Shown: positions 16,445 to 24,237 of the stretch, in pieces
Position numbering within the stretch: the stretch's first letter is position 1
How the letters are laid out: every line of letters begins with the position of its first letter
Position numbers and translations under genes: made by a program
The notes under the pieces: model-generated
Told to the model about the DNA's origin: nothing
What the model saw: only the letters and a program-made list of their open reading frames with translations
Databases searched by the model: none
Assembly (NCBI GenBank): GCA_947001705.1
Contig: CAMQHT010000006.1
Coordinates: 5,921 to 69,920 of the forward strand
DNA length: 64,000 nucleotides
From: an uncultured Collinsella sp.
GTDB lineage: Bacteria > Actinomycetota > Coriobacteriia > Coriobacteriales > Coriobacteriaceae
Direction of reading: 5' to 3'

Positions 16445-17836
16445 ATGCAAGCCATCCTTCCCATACTTGAGTTTATCCAATCGATTCTGACCAAGCCAGC
16501 GTGGATTATGGGTCTATTTGCCTTTGTGGGCCTTGTCGCGCTTAAGCGTCCTGCCCACAAGGTGATGACGGGCACCCTGAAGCCCATTCTTGGTTACATC
16601 ATGCTGTCTGCCGGAGCCGCTGTTGTTCAGGAGAACCTTGCTCCGCTGGGTACCTTCATCGAGACCGGTTTCCACATCACCGGCGTCGTGCCCAACAACG
16701 AGGTCGTCGTTTCGATGGCTCAGAGCGTCCTCGGCGTTCAGACCATGATGATCCTGATTCTCGGCTATGTCGTGAACATTATCATTGCCCGCTTTACCAA
16801 GTTTAAGTACATCTTCCTGACGGGCCATCACAGCATGTTTATGGCCTGCCTGCTGTCTGCCGTTCTGCAGGCATCTGGCTTCCAGGATGTCCAGCTTGTC
16901 ATCGTGGGCGGCATGTTCCTGGGCCTCGTGAGCGCTATGCTTCCCGCCGTTGGTCAGCGTTTCACCGAGAAGGTTACCGATGGCGACGAAATCGCCATGG
17001 GCCACTTCGGTTCACTCGCCTATTACATCTCCGCTGCAGTCGGTACGCTTTTTGCTAAGGACGCCGAGGAGAACAGCACCGAGAAGATCGAGGTTCCCGA
17101 GAAGTTCGCCTTCCTGCGCGACACTACCATCTCCACGGCTCTTACCATGGCCTTCTTCTACCTGGTTACCGCTTTCGCCGCTTACATCGCAGATCCTGCG
17201 GTCGTTACCAAGACCGCTGGCGGCGACAACGTGATTGTCTATGCCCTGACCTGCGCTCTGTCTTTCGCCGTTGGTGTCACCATCGTCTATAACGGCGTTC
17301 GTATGATCCTTGCCGACCTGGTCCCGGCTTTCCAGGGCATCTCCAACAAGCTGATCCCCGGTGCCATCCCCGCCGTCGACTGCGCCGTCTTCTTCCCCTA
17401 TGCTCCCACCGCCGTCATCCTCGGCTTTGTCGCTTCCTTTATCGGTGGCGTGGTCGGTATGTTCATCGTGGGCGCTACCCTGGGCATCTTCATCATCCCG
17501 GGCATGGTTCCCCACTTCTTCTGCGGTGCTACCGCAGGCATCTACGGCAATGCTACCGGCGGTCGCAAGGGCGCAGCTCTTGGCGCTTTCGTCAACGGCC
17601 TGCTCATCACCTTTGCCCCGGCCCTGCTCCTGCCCGTTCTTGACGTCTTTGGCTTCAAGAACACTACGTTCGGCGACTTCGATTTCTCCGTCATTGGTAT
17701 TACGCTCGGCCGCGCTGCCGAGGCCTTCGGTACCACCGGTGTCTACGCGATTCTTGCTGTCCTTCTGATCGTCGCCTTCGTCCCCAACTTCATCCACACC
17801 AAGGGTGCTGTGATCAATCACGTTGAGGAAGAGTAA
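16445..17836 (+). CDS. PTS system EIIC permease (UlaA/SgaT ascorbate type)
   Basis: A 463-residue membrane permease with about 11 hydrophobic helices. The segments KRPAHKVMTGTLKPILGY, FLTGHHSMFMACLL and HFFCGATAGIYGNATGGRKGA are typical of the UlaA/SgaT family, which imports L-ascorbate in E. coli. ATG 16445 is chosen for its AAAGGAAG site. It closes the IIA-IIB-IIC set and is followed by a terminator. The partner enzymes here are transaldolases, not the UlaD/E/F/G ascorbate-degradation enzymes, so the substrate may be another pentose- or hexose-like compound. Confidence 0.88.
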   Translation: MQAILPILEFIQSILTKPAWIMGLFAFVGLVALKRPAHKVMTGTLKPILGYIMLSAGAAVVQENLAPLGTFIETGFHITGVVPNNEVVVSMAQSVLGVQTMMILILGYVVNIIIARFTKFKYIFLTGHHSMFMACLLSAVLQASGFQDVQLVIVGGMFLGLVSAMLPAVGQRFTEKVTDGDEIAMGHFGSLAYYISAAVGTLFAKDAEENSTEKIEVPEKFAFLRDTTISTALTMAFFYLVTAFAAYIADPAVVTKTAGGDNVIVYALTCALSFAVGVTIVYNGVRMILADLVPAFQGISNKLIPGAIPAVDCAVFFPYAPTAVILGFVASFIGGVVGMFIVGATLGIFIIPGMVPHFFCGATAGIYGNATGGRKGAALGAFVNGLLITFAPALLLPVLDVFGFKNTTFGDFDFSVIGITLGRAAEAFGTTGVYAILAVLLIVAFVPNFIHTKGAVINHVEEE

Positions 17837-17893
17837 TCCAGGCATACGTTAAGCCCTAATCGGGCGGAGCTCCGATAACCGGCTCCTACACGG

Positions 17894-17930
17894 AAGCGGT
17901 GACGTCTCAAATGAGGCGTCACCGCTTTTT
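17894..17930 (+). terminator. Rho-independent terminator after PTS EIIC
   Basis: The stem AAGCGGTGACG/CGTCACCGCTT extends inward through TCTC/GAGG and is followed by TTTTTG. It ends the transaldolase-PTS transcript and implies a separate promoter for the second transaldolase. Confidence 0.9.
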
Positions 17931-18160
17931 GTTTTGGAGCGGTTGTGAAAACGCACCGGTGAAGCGCTGTCTCTGCGCCGCGAACGGAATCAACCGCGAT
18001 GATCGGCAAAAACGTTTTGCCGCTGGGGTGTCGATATAAAAATGGTAAAACTGCAAAACCGTTCGCCGAGAAGATAAAAAACCGCAGTTCACGCCTTGAT
18101 AAACGTAGGTAAAGTGTTTAGCAGTTTATCGGCCGTATGCTAACGAAAGGAATCAGGCAG
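17931..18160 (+). promoter_or_regulatory. Leader region of second transaldolase with two inverted repeats
   Basis: A perfect dyad CGGCAAAA-ACG-TTTTGCCG lies at 18004-18022. A second inverted repeat, GATAAAC...GTTTATC, lies at 18098-18104 and 18124-18130, just before the ribosome site. Neither has a terminator T-run, so both look like operators. No gene is seen in this stretch. Confidence 0.45.
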
Positions 18161-18865
18161 ATGGCAATCAAGGTGTTCGCTGACGGTGCAAATCTCGAGG
18201 GCATGCTCGACATGTACGAGAACGGCAACGTTCAGGGTTTCACGACCAACCCGTCCCTTATGAAGAAGGGCGGCGTGACGGATTACCGCGCGTTTGCCAA
18301 GGAGGTCCTGGCCCACATCACCGATGTGTCCGTGTCGTTTGAGGTCTTTGCCGACGACGTCGAGACCATGGAGGTCGAGGCCCGCGAGATCGCTACCTGG
18401 GCCGAGAACGTCTACGTCAAGATTCCGTGCGTGACCACCAAGGGTGAGTCCACCGCCGAGCTGGTGCGCAAGCTTTCGGCCGACGGCATCAAGGTCAACG
18501 TCACCACCATCTTTACGCCTACGCAGGTCGACGAGATGGTCGAGGCCGTTGATGCCGAGACACCGTCCATCATCTCGCTCTTTGCCGGCCGCATCGCCGA
18601 TACCGGCGTCGACCCCATTCCGTTTATGACGGAGTCGGTTAAGAAGGCCGCCGCCAAGCCCAACTGCGAGGTCCTGTGGGCATCCACGCGTGAGCTTATC
18701 AATATTTACCAGGCGGAAGGATGCGGTTGCCAGATCATCACGGTGCCCAACAGCATCCTGGCCAAGCGTAAGAACATCGGCCGTGACCCGTACGAGGTCT
18801 CGCTCGATACCGTGCGCGGTTTTGCCAAGGATATCGCCTCGCTCGGTTTCCATATCCTGCCGTAA
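18161..18865 (+). CDS. Transaldolase/fructose-6-phosphate aldolase family protein (copy 2)
   Basis: A 234-residue paralogue of the protein at 14856, nearly collinear with it (same start MAIKVFADGANLEGMLDM, same FTTNPSLMK). The Schiff-base lysine is again residue 87 in NVYVKIP. ATG 18161 follows an AAAGGA site. It lies after the EIIC terminator and has its own leader, so it is probably expressed separately. Why two copies are kept is unclear; differences cluster around residues 90-97 (ALNTKGEST in one, CVTTKGEST in the other). Confidence 0.88.
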   Translation: MAIKVFADGANLEGMLDMYENGNVQGFTTNPSLMKKGGVTDYRAFAKEVLAHITDVSVSFEVFADDVETMEVEAREIATWAENVYVKIPCVTTKGESTAELVRKLSADGIKVNVTTIFTPTQVDEMVEAVDAETPSIISLFAGRIADTGVDPIPFMTESVKKAAAKPNCEVLWASTRELINIYQAEGCGCQIITVPNSILAKRKNIGRDPYEVSLDTVRGFAKDIASLGFHILP

Positions 18866-19246
18866 CGCGAACGCTGGCTACATCGCGGGTTGTTCGCCCC
18901 GGCCTTTCCTTTCCCTATCGCTCACGCGCTTCGCGAGGGTCGCGCTAGGCAAAGGAAAGGCCGGGGCTGCCGACACGAACTTGCCGGTAGGTTGGTGATA
19001 GGCTTCCATATCCTGCCGTGGACAAAGGTACCCCCGCCTGCGCCGTGCAAAATTGAGAGTATTCAGCAAGGTAAAGGCTTTTACCAGCTGGGTGAAGCAT
19101 GGAACAGCCCCCGTTTTGGCTCTGATGACGCTAAAACGGGGGCTGTTTCTTGCTTTTTCGTCTCTGAGGGGCATCCGGAACGGTGGAATTTGCAGAATAC
19201 TCGCGATTTTGCACGTCGCGAGAGGGGGGACCCTTGCTTTGGCGGT
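18866..19246. repeat. Intergenic region with a 17-bp inverted repeat, a duplicated gene tail and a nested hairpin
   Basis: A 381-nt convergent gap without a gene. A perfect 17-bp inverted repeat pairs 18896-18912 with 18951-18967. A 20-nt near-copy (18/20) of the end of the upstream aldolase gene (18845-18864) reappears at 19001-19020. A 25-bp inverted repeat with three mismatches (19045-19069 with 19190-19214) encloses a strong GC hairpin. Confidence 0.8.
19103..19150. terminator. Terminator hairpin between transaldolase 2 and tex
   Basis: The stem pairs 19103-19120 with 19130-19147 (AACAGCCCCCGTTTTGGC arm, one mismatch). TTTCTTGCTTTTT follows on the + strand. It sits inside the longer inverted repeat 19045-19214 and can act on both convergent transcripts. 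Confidence 0.75.
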
Positions 19247-21394
19247 TTACTTCCCCTGCACCATGGTGAGGGAGATCTTCTTGCGGTCGCGATCGACCTT
19301 TTCAACCCACACCTTGACCGTGTCACCGACGCGCACCACGTCGCTGGGGTGCTTGACGAAGCGGTTGGCCAGCTTGGAGATGTGCACGAGGCCGTCCTGG
19401 TGCACGCCCACGTCGACGAAGGCGCCAAAGTCCACAACGTTGCGCACCGTGCCCTTGAGTTCCATGCCGGGCTCCAGGTCGTCGATCGAAAGCGCCGAGC
19501 GGCTAAAGACCACCTCGGGCGCGTCGTCGCGCGGGTCGCGGCCGGGCTTCTTGAGCTCGTTGACGATGTCGATGAGCGTTAAGGTGCCGCAGTCCAGGTC
19601 GCTTGCCAGCGCCGAGATGCTGCCCAGGCGGCGCTCGATATCGGGCACGCCGCCGCGGCTGAGCTCGCTTGCCGCAACGCCGGCGCGCTCCAGGACGGCC
19701 GTGGCCACCTCGTAGCTTTCGGGGTGGACGCTTGTCGCGTCGAGCGGGTTCTTGCCGCCGCTGATGCGCAGGAAACCTGCGGCGTTGAGGTACGCCTTGG
19801 GTCCCAGCTTGGGGACCTTCTTGAGCTGGCGGCGATCGGTAAAGGCGCCGTTTTCCTCGCGGTAGGCCACGATGTTTTTGGCTACGCTCGGCGTAATGCC
19901 CGACACGTAGCCCAGCAGGCTTGCGCTCGCGGTGTTGACGTCGACGCCCACACGGTTGACGACGTCTTCCACCACGTGGCCCAGGGTGCGCGAAAGCTCG
20001 GCCTGGTCAAGGTCGTGCTGGTACTGGCCAACGCCGATGGACTGGGGCGGAATCTTGACGAGCTCTGCCAGCGGGTCTTGCAGACGGCGGCCCAGGCTCA
20101 TGGCGCCACGTACGGTGACGTCCAGGTCGGGATATTCCTGGCTGGCGAGCTCGGAGGCGGAGTACACCGACGCGCCGGCCTCGTTGACGATGGTGTAACG
20201 AAGGCTGGGCGCCTGCTCGGTAATGAACTCCGAGACGACTTCCTCGGTCTCGCGGCTGGCGGTGCCGTTGCCGATGACGATGGTGTTGACGCCGTCCTTC
20301 TTGACGAGGCGGGCGAGCTCGCGCTTGGTGCCGGCGACGTCGTGGCGCGGCTTGGTGGGATAGACCACGCCGTGGTCGAGTAGCTTGCCGGTCTCGTCCA
20401 TGACGGCGACCTTGCAGCCGGTGCGGTAGCCCGGATCGAGCGCGAGCACGCGGGCGCCGCGCACGGGGCGTGCCGAGAGCAGGCCTTCGAGATTCTTGGC
20501 AAAGACGTTGATGGCCTCGGTCTGGGCGCGGACGGTGAGTTTGGCGCGTGCCTCGCGCTCCAGCGAGGGGGCCATGAGGCGCTTGTAACCGTCAGCGATA
20601 GCGGCGTCAAAGACGGGCGCAAAGACGCCCTGGCGACGGGGCCAGCGGCTGCCGAGGCGCGCCGTGGCGGCGGCACCGTCGACGTTCACGCGTACGCGGA
20701 GCTTGCCCTCGCGCTCGCCGCGGTCGATAGCCAGCACGCGGTGGTTGGGGATGCGGCGCAGCGGTTCGTCATAGCTGTAGTACGGCTCGTAGGGGGTCTT
20801 CTCGGCGGGGTCGGTGGCCTCAACGACGATGTCGGCGGTGTTTTGCGTAAAGGCGCGCAGATCGGCGACGTTCTCGGGGTCCTCGGCCACCGTCTCGGCC
20901 ACGATGTCGGCGGCGCCGGCGAGCGCCTTTTCGGGCGTGTCGAAGCCGGCCTCCTCGTTGACGTATGCCGCGGCGGCGTCGAGCGCGCTGCCCTTGGCCG
21001 AGGCCTGCATGATGATCATATTGGCGAGCGGCTCGAGTCCCGCCTCGCGGGCCTTCTGTGCTCGGGTCATGCGCTTTTTGCGGTAGGGTTTGTAGAGGTC
21101 CTCGACGCGCTGGAGCTGCGTGGCCTCGCGAATCTGCTGCTCAAGCTCGGGCGTGAGCTTGCCCTGCGCGTCGATGAGCAGGATGACGTCCTCTTTGCGC
21201 TGCTCAAGATTGCGCAGGTAGGACAGGCGCTCGTCGAGCGCGCGCAGGGCGACGTCATCCATGCCGCCGGTGGCCTCTTTACGGTAGCGCGAGATAAAGG
21301 GGATGGTGTTGCCCTCGTCGATGAGCTTGACGGCTGCCTCGACGTTGGCGGCCTTAAGGTTGAGCTCGCGCGCGAGCTGGGCGATAAGATCCAT
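19247..21394 (-). CDS. tex: Tex-family RNA-binding transcription accessory protein
   Basis: A 715-residue nucleic-acid-binding protein. The order is Tex N-terminal helical domain (ISRYRKEATGGMDDV), YqgF/RNase H-like domain (VLALDPGYRTGCKVAVMD), helix-hairpin-helix (VGVDVNTASASLLGYVSGI) and a C-terminal S1 domain (~645-710, GMELKGTVRNVVDFGAFVDVG). Tex proteins bind RNA and act with RNA polymerase or in RNA turnover. ATG 21394 is chosen because AAGGAG sits 5 nt upstream and MDLIAQLARELNL matches family N-termini; an upstream GTG/ATG extension to 21481 looks spurious. The length is close to the family norm. Confidence 0.93.
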   Translation of the reverse strand: MDLIAQLARELNLKAANVEAAVKLIDEGNTIPFISRYRKEATGGMDDVALRALDERLSYLRNLEQRKEDVILLIDAQGKLTPELEQQIREATQLQRVEDLYKPYRKKRMTRAQKAREAGLEPLANMIIMQASAKGSALDAAAAYVNEEAGFDTPEKALAGAADIVAETVAEDPENVADLRAFTQNTADIVVEATDPAEKTPYEPYYSYDEPLRRIPNHRVLAIDRGEREGKLRVRVNVDGAAATARLGSRWPRRQGVFAPVFDAAIADGYKRLMAPSLEREARAKLTVRAQTEAINVFAKNLEGLLSARPVRGARVLALDPGYRTGCKVAVMDETGKLLDHGVVYPTKPRHDVAGTKRELARLVKKDGVNTIVIGNGTASRETEEVVSEFITEQAPSLRYTIVNEAGASVYSASELASQEYPDLDVTVRGAMSLGRRLQDPLAELVKIPPQSIGVGQYQHDLDQAELSRTLGHVVEDVVNRVGVDVNTASASLLGYVSGITPSVAKNIVAYREENGAFTDRRQLKKVPKLGPKAYLNAAGFLRISGGKNPLDATSVHPESYEVATAVLERAGVAASELSRGGVPDIERRLGSISALASDLDCGTLTLIDIVNELKKPGRDPRDDAPEVVFSRSALSIDDLEPGMELKGTVRNVVDFGAFVDVGVHQDGLVHISKLANRFVKHPSDVVRVGDTVKVWVEKVDRDRKKISLTMVQGK

Positions 21395-21805
21395 GGGACT
21401 CCTTGCGTTTAAGGTGCGTTTGCAGCACAGAGCTACCAAGGATACCACCCGTCCCAAAAGACTGTTTTGGGGCCGCGCCATGAAAGCGGCCTATCTACTA
21501 CGTTTGAACCGTGTGGGTCGACCATCCCCCGGTTTTCCGAAAAGTGGCAAGCCGTTTACCTGCGGTTTTTATTCCGCGAAATTTGGCATGGTTGAGGGCG
21601 ATCGGTTAAACGTAGTAGATAGGCCGCTTTCGTGGCGAACGAATCAAGCTGAGGTGCAAAAAGGCCCCCATCTCAGAAAAATCGTCAGCGAAGTAGCAAA
21701 AAGCCCCGCGGGCAGGAGGCTGCTCGCGGGGCAAAGAAGAGGGGCTTATTTGTGGCGGACCGAGGGGCTCGGCATGGGGTTTCTGTCGCGGCCGCTCTTA
21801 AGGCG
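21395..21805. repeat. Intergenic region with a 27-bp inverted repeat upstream of tex
   Basis: A 411-nt gap with no gene. The arms 21479-21505 and 21608-21634 pair over 27 bp with one mismatch (right arm AAACGTAGTAGATAGGCC...). They enclose ~100 nt with further weak pairing. A small hairpin CCCAAAA/TTTTGGG at 21453-21471 precedes tex. The gap also holds the terminator of the Gfo/Idh gene. Confidence 0.75.
21697..21732 (-). terminator. Rho-independent terminator of the SDR/MFS/Gfo-Idh transcript
   Basis: On the minus strand the stem GCCCCGCG...CGCGGGGC is followed by TTTTTGCTACTT. It lies ~75 nt after the stop of the last gene of the catabolic cluster. Confidence 0.85.
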
Positions 21806-22846
21806 TTACAGCTCGACGAGCTGGCCGGTCTCGGCGGCCTCCTTGACGGCGTTGAGAAGCGTGAGCGTCTTGACGTTGTCGGCCGGCGTCACGACGGGCT
21901 CGACCTCGCGGCGGACGACCTTCACAAAGTGCTTGAGCTGCATCTTGTGGGGAAGCGCCGGGTCGACGGCCGGAATCTCCATCTGCAGCGGCTTGTGCCA
22001 GTTAGAGGCGCCGTCGTAGGAGAACTGGTGCAGGCGGGGCAGCGACAGGGCGCCCAAGGTTCCGCCGATAAAGTAGGCGTCAGCGTCGAAGGGGCGGTAC
22101 TGCGGATCCTCGCGAGCGGTTGCCTCCCAGTTCCAGGGGCTGGCGGTGGCGTCGGAGATGGTCATGCTCGCGAGCGCGCCATCGGCAAAGCGGACGTTGA
22201 CCACGGCGGAGTCCTCGGTCTCAAAACCGCGGGCGGCGCTGGACTGCATGCCCTGGACGGCAACGGGCTCGCCCAACAGGTAGCGGAGCAGGTCGACGTC
22301 GTGCACCAGGTTGACCAGGATCGGGCCAGCACCCTTCTTGCGGCGCCACTCGACATCGAAGTACTCGTCGTTCTTATAGATCATGTAGTGGAAGCTCGAC
22401 ACGGTGAGCTTGCCCAGCTCGCCGGACTCGATGATCTCCTTGGCCTTGTTGACGAAGGGGTTGTGGCGACGGTGCTGACCCACGAGCACGGGCACACCGG
22501 CGGTCTCGGCCTCGGCGGCGAAGGCCTGGGCATCCTCAAGATCGTTGGAGATCGGCTTTTCGACCAGCGGCACGATGTTGCGCTTGATGGCCTCGCGAGC
22601 AACGCCCAGGTGCAGGTCGTTGGGGGTGGCGATGATGACGGCCTCGGGCTTGACCTCGTCCATCATCTGGGCGGGATCGGTAAAGAACGGCACGCCGGCG
22701 GCCTCGGCCGTGGCGCGGGCGCCCTCAAAGGCGTCGGCGATGGCGACGAGCTCGGCCTCGGGCTCCTCGGTGACAAAGCGGATGTGGTTGCGGCCCATGG
22801 CGCCGGCGCCGATGACGGCAATGCGGACGGGGTTGAGCTCAGACAT
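21806..22846 (-). CDS. Gfo/Idh/MocA-family NAD(P)-dependent oxidoreductase
   Basis: A 346-residue dehydrogenase. The N-terminal Rossmann fold starts RIAVIGAGAMGRNHIR. The catalytic motif VEKPISND contains the conserved Lys of the EKP signature. The C-terminal alpha/beta domain has LVNLVHDVDLLRYLLGEP with the usual His/Asp positions. Members oxidise cyclitols, sugars or sugar acids such as inositols. AAGGAG precedes the ATG. It is the distal gene after an SDR and an MFS transporter, which points to uptake and stepwise oxidation of one carbohydrate-like substrate. Confidence 0.88.
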   Translation of the reverse strand: MSELNPVRIAVIGAGAMGRNHIRFVTEEPEAELVAIADAFEGARATAEAAGVPFFTDPAQMMDEVKPEAVIIATPNDLHLGVAREAIKRNIVPLVEKPISNDLEDAQAFAAEAETAGVPVLVGQHRRHNPFVNKAKEIIESGELGKLTVSSFHYMIYKNDEYFDVEWRRKKGAGPILVNLVHDVDLLRYLLGEPVAVQGMQSSAARGFETEDSAVVNVRFADGALASMTISDATASPWNWEATAREDPQYRPFDADAYFIGGTLGALSLPRLHQFSYDGASNWHKPLQMEIPAVDPALPHKMQLKHFVKVVRREVEPVVTPADNVKTLTLLNAVKEAAETGQLVEL

Positions 22847-22874
22847 TTCGACTCCTTAATGCTGGTGGCTGGCG

Positions 22875-22907
22875 AATGTGGCAAAGGGACTGTCCCTTTG
22901 CCACATT
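22875..22907. repeat. Palindrome of the CAAAGGG/CCCTTTG family between MFS and Gfo/Idh genes
   Basis: A perfect inverted repeat: AATGTGGCAAAGGGAC, one central T, then its exact complement. It differs from the copies at 5473 and 40042 by having GGC/GCC instead of GAC/GTC in the arms, with both sides changed together. Confidence 0.85.
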
Positions 22908-22914
22908 GGTATAA

Positions 22915-24171
22915 CTAGGCGGACTTCTTCTTGCTGTCGGAGACCATCATGTAGACGGTGAGTACGACGGCGATGGCGGCAATCACGATGGCGCCGTAGA
23001 AGGACTGCTGGTAGGCGGCGCTGCCGGCCTCGGCGTGATATAGCACGGCGGTGATGGGCTGGCTGATCCAGGTAGAAGCGGCGTAGCCCAAGAACATGAT
23101 GCCGTAGTTGACGCCGATGTTGCTGGTACCAAAGGCGCCACCGGTGAGCGGCGGGTAGATGACGAGCAGGGCGCCAAAGCTAAAGCCGAGCAGGGCGAGC
23201 GCCACAAAGAACATGCTCTGCGAAAAGCTCATCGACATGATGACGAGCGCGACGATGGTGACGACAAGACTGATGAGCAGCGACTTGTAGGCGCCGAGCT
23301 TATCGATGATCTGGCCAAAGGACAGACGGCCGACCAGGTTGGCGCAGGTGTTGACGGAGACCACCACACCGCCGAGGGCGACGGCCGCGGCGCTCGTGGG
23401 GTCGGCGAAGAGCTGGACGGCGGCGATGGAGGCAACCTTGCCCACGAGCAGGGTGCCCGCGGTGGCGGCAAAGGCGAAGGTGACGATGAGGACCCAGAAG
23501 CGCGGGGTCTTGACCATCTCGCCCGGGGTGAGGTCACCAAAGGTGCCGGCATGTGCGCCGCCCTTGGGGGCCTCGAAGCCCTCGGGCAGCCAGCCGGCCT
23601 CGGGGGCCTTCAGGAACAGGGCGGAGGCGGCGATCGTCACAAAGAAGATGACGCCGAGCGCCTTAAGGGCGCCAAAGATGCCCAGGCTCGGGATGAGCAG
23701 CGAGGCGAGCACCGGGGACAGCACGGCGGGGCCGGCGGTCGAAGCAGCCAGGGTGATGCCGGAGGCGAGGCCCTTCTTGTCGATGAACCACTTTTGGCCG
23801 GTGGTGAGCGCGGGGTTGTAGCCCAGGCCGTTGCCGATGGCGGCGACGAGCGAGAACCACAGGTAGAACTGCCACGGCTCGGTGACGGTGCCGGACATGA
23901 ACCAGCCCAGGCCGTAGCACACGGCGGCGGCGATCACGACGTTGCGGGGGCCGATCTTATCGGAGATGCGGCCGGCGAAGATGCCCGTCACGGCCATGAT
24001 GGTCTGAAAGACCGGGAAGGCCCAGGTGAGGGCGCTGGACCACTCGGGGTAGACGGCGAGCAGGTTCTTGCTCACGACGGAATACAGTGCGATGGAGCTA
24101 ATGAAGAACATGGTGACGCACGCGGCGGAAAGCACGACGGCGCGACCCTTGTTGGAGTTGGTAGAAGCCAT
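22915..24171 (-). CDS. MFS transporter (oxalate/formate antiporter-like)
   Basis: A 418-residue major-facilitator permease with 12 hydrophobic helices. The segments GIFAGRISDKIGPRNV (MFS motif A between helices 2 and 3) and GNGLGYNPALTTGQKWF resemble the OFA family of oxalate:formate and monocarboxylate transporters. The second motif A copy is GRLSFGQIIDKLG. ATG 24171 is preferred; an AGAAAGAG site lies upstream. It is the middle gene of the SDR-MFS-Gfo/Idh operon and probably imports the substrate that the two dehydrogenases oxidise. The substrate is unknown. Confidence 0.85.
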   Translation of the reverse strand: MASTNSNKGRAVVLSAACVTMFFISSIALYSVVSKNLLAVYPEWSSALTWAFPVFQTIMAVTGIFAGRISDKIGPRNVVIAAAVCYGLGWFMSGTVTEPWQFYLWFSLVAAIGNGLGYNPALTTGQKWFIDKKGLASGITLAASTAGPAVLSPVLASLLIPSLGIFGALKALGVIFFVTIAASALFLKAPEAGWLPEGFEAPKGGAHAGTFGDLTPGEMVKTPRFWVLIVTFAFAATAGTLLVGKVASIAAVQLFADPTSAAAVALGGVVVSVNTCANLVGRLSFGQIIDKLGAYKSLLISLVVTIVALVIMSMSFSQSMFFVALALLGFSFGALLVIYPPLTGGAFGTSNIGVNYGIMFLGYAASTWISQPITAVLYHAEAGSAAYQQSFYGAIVIAAIAVVLTVYMMVSDSKKKSA

Positions 24172-24237
24172 TGGACTCTTTCTAATCGATGCGGGGGGAG
24201 GGGCGGGCGTCACCGCGAGCCTCCCTGTCGGGCTGGT

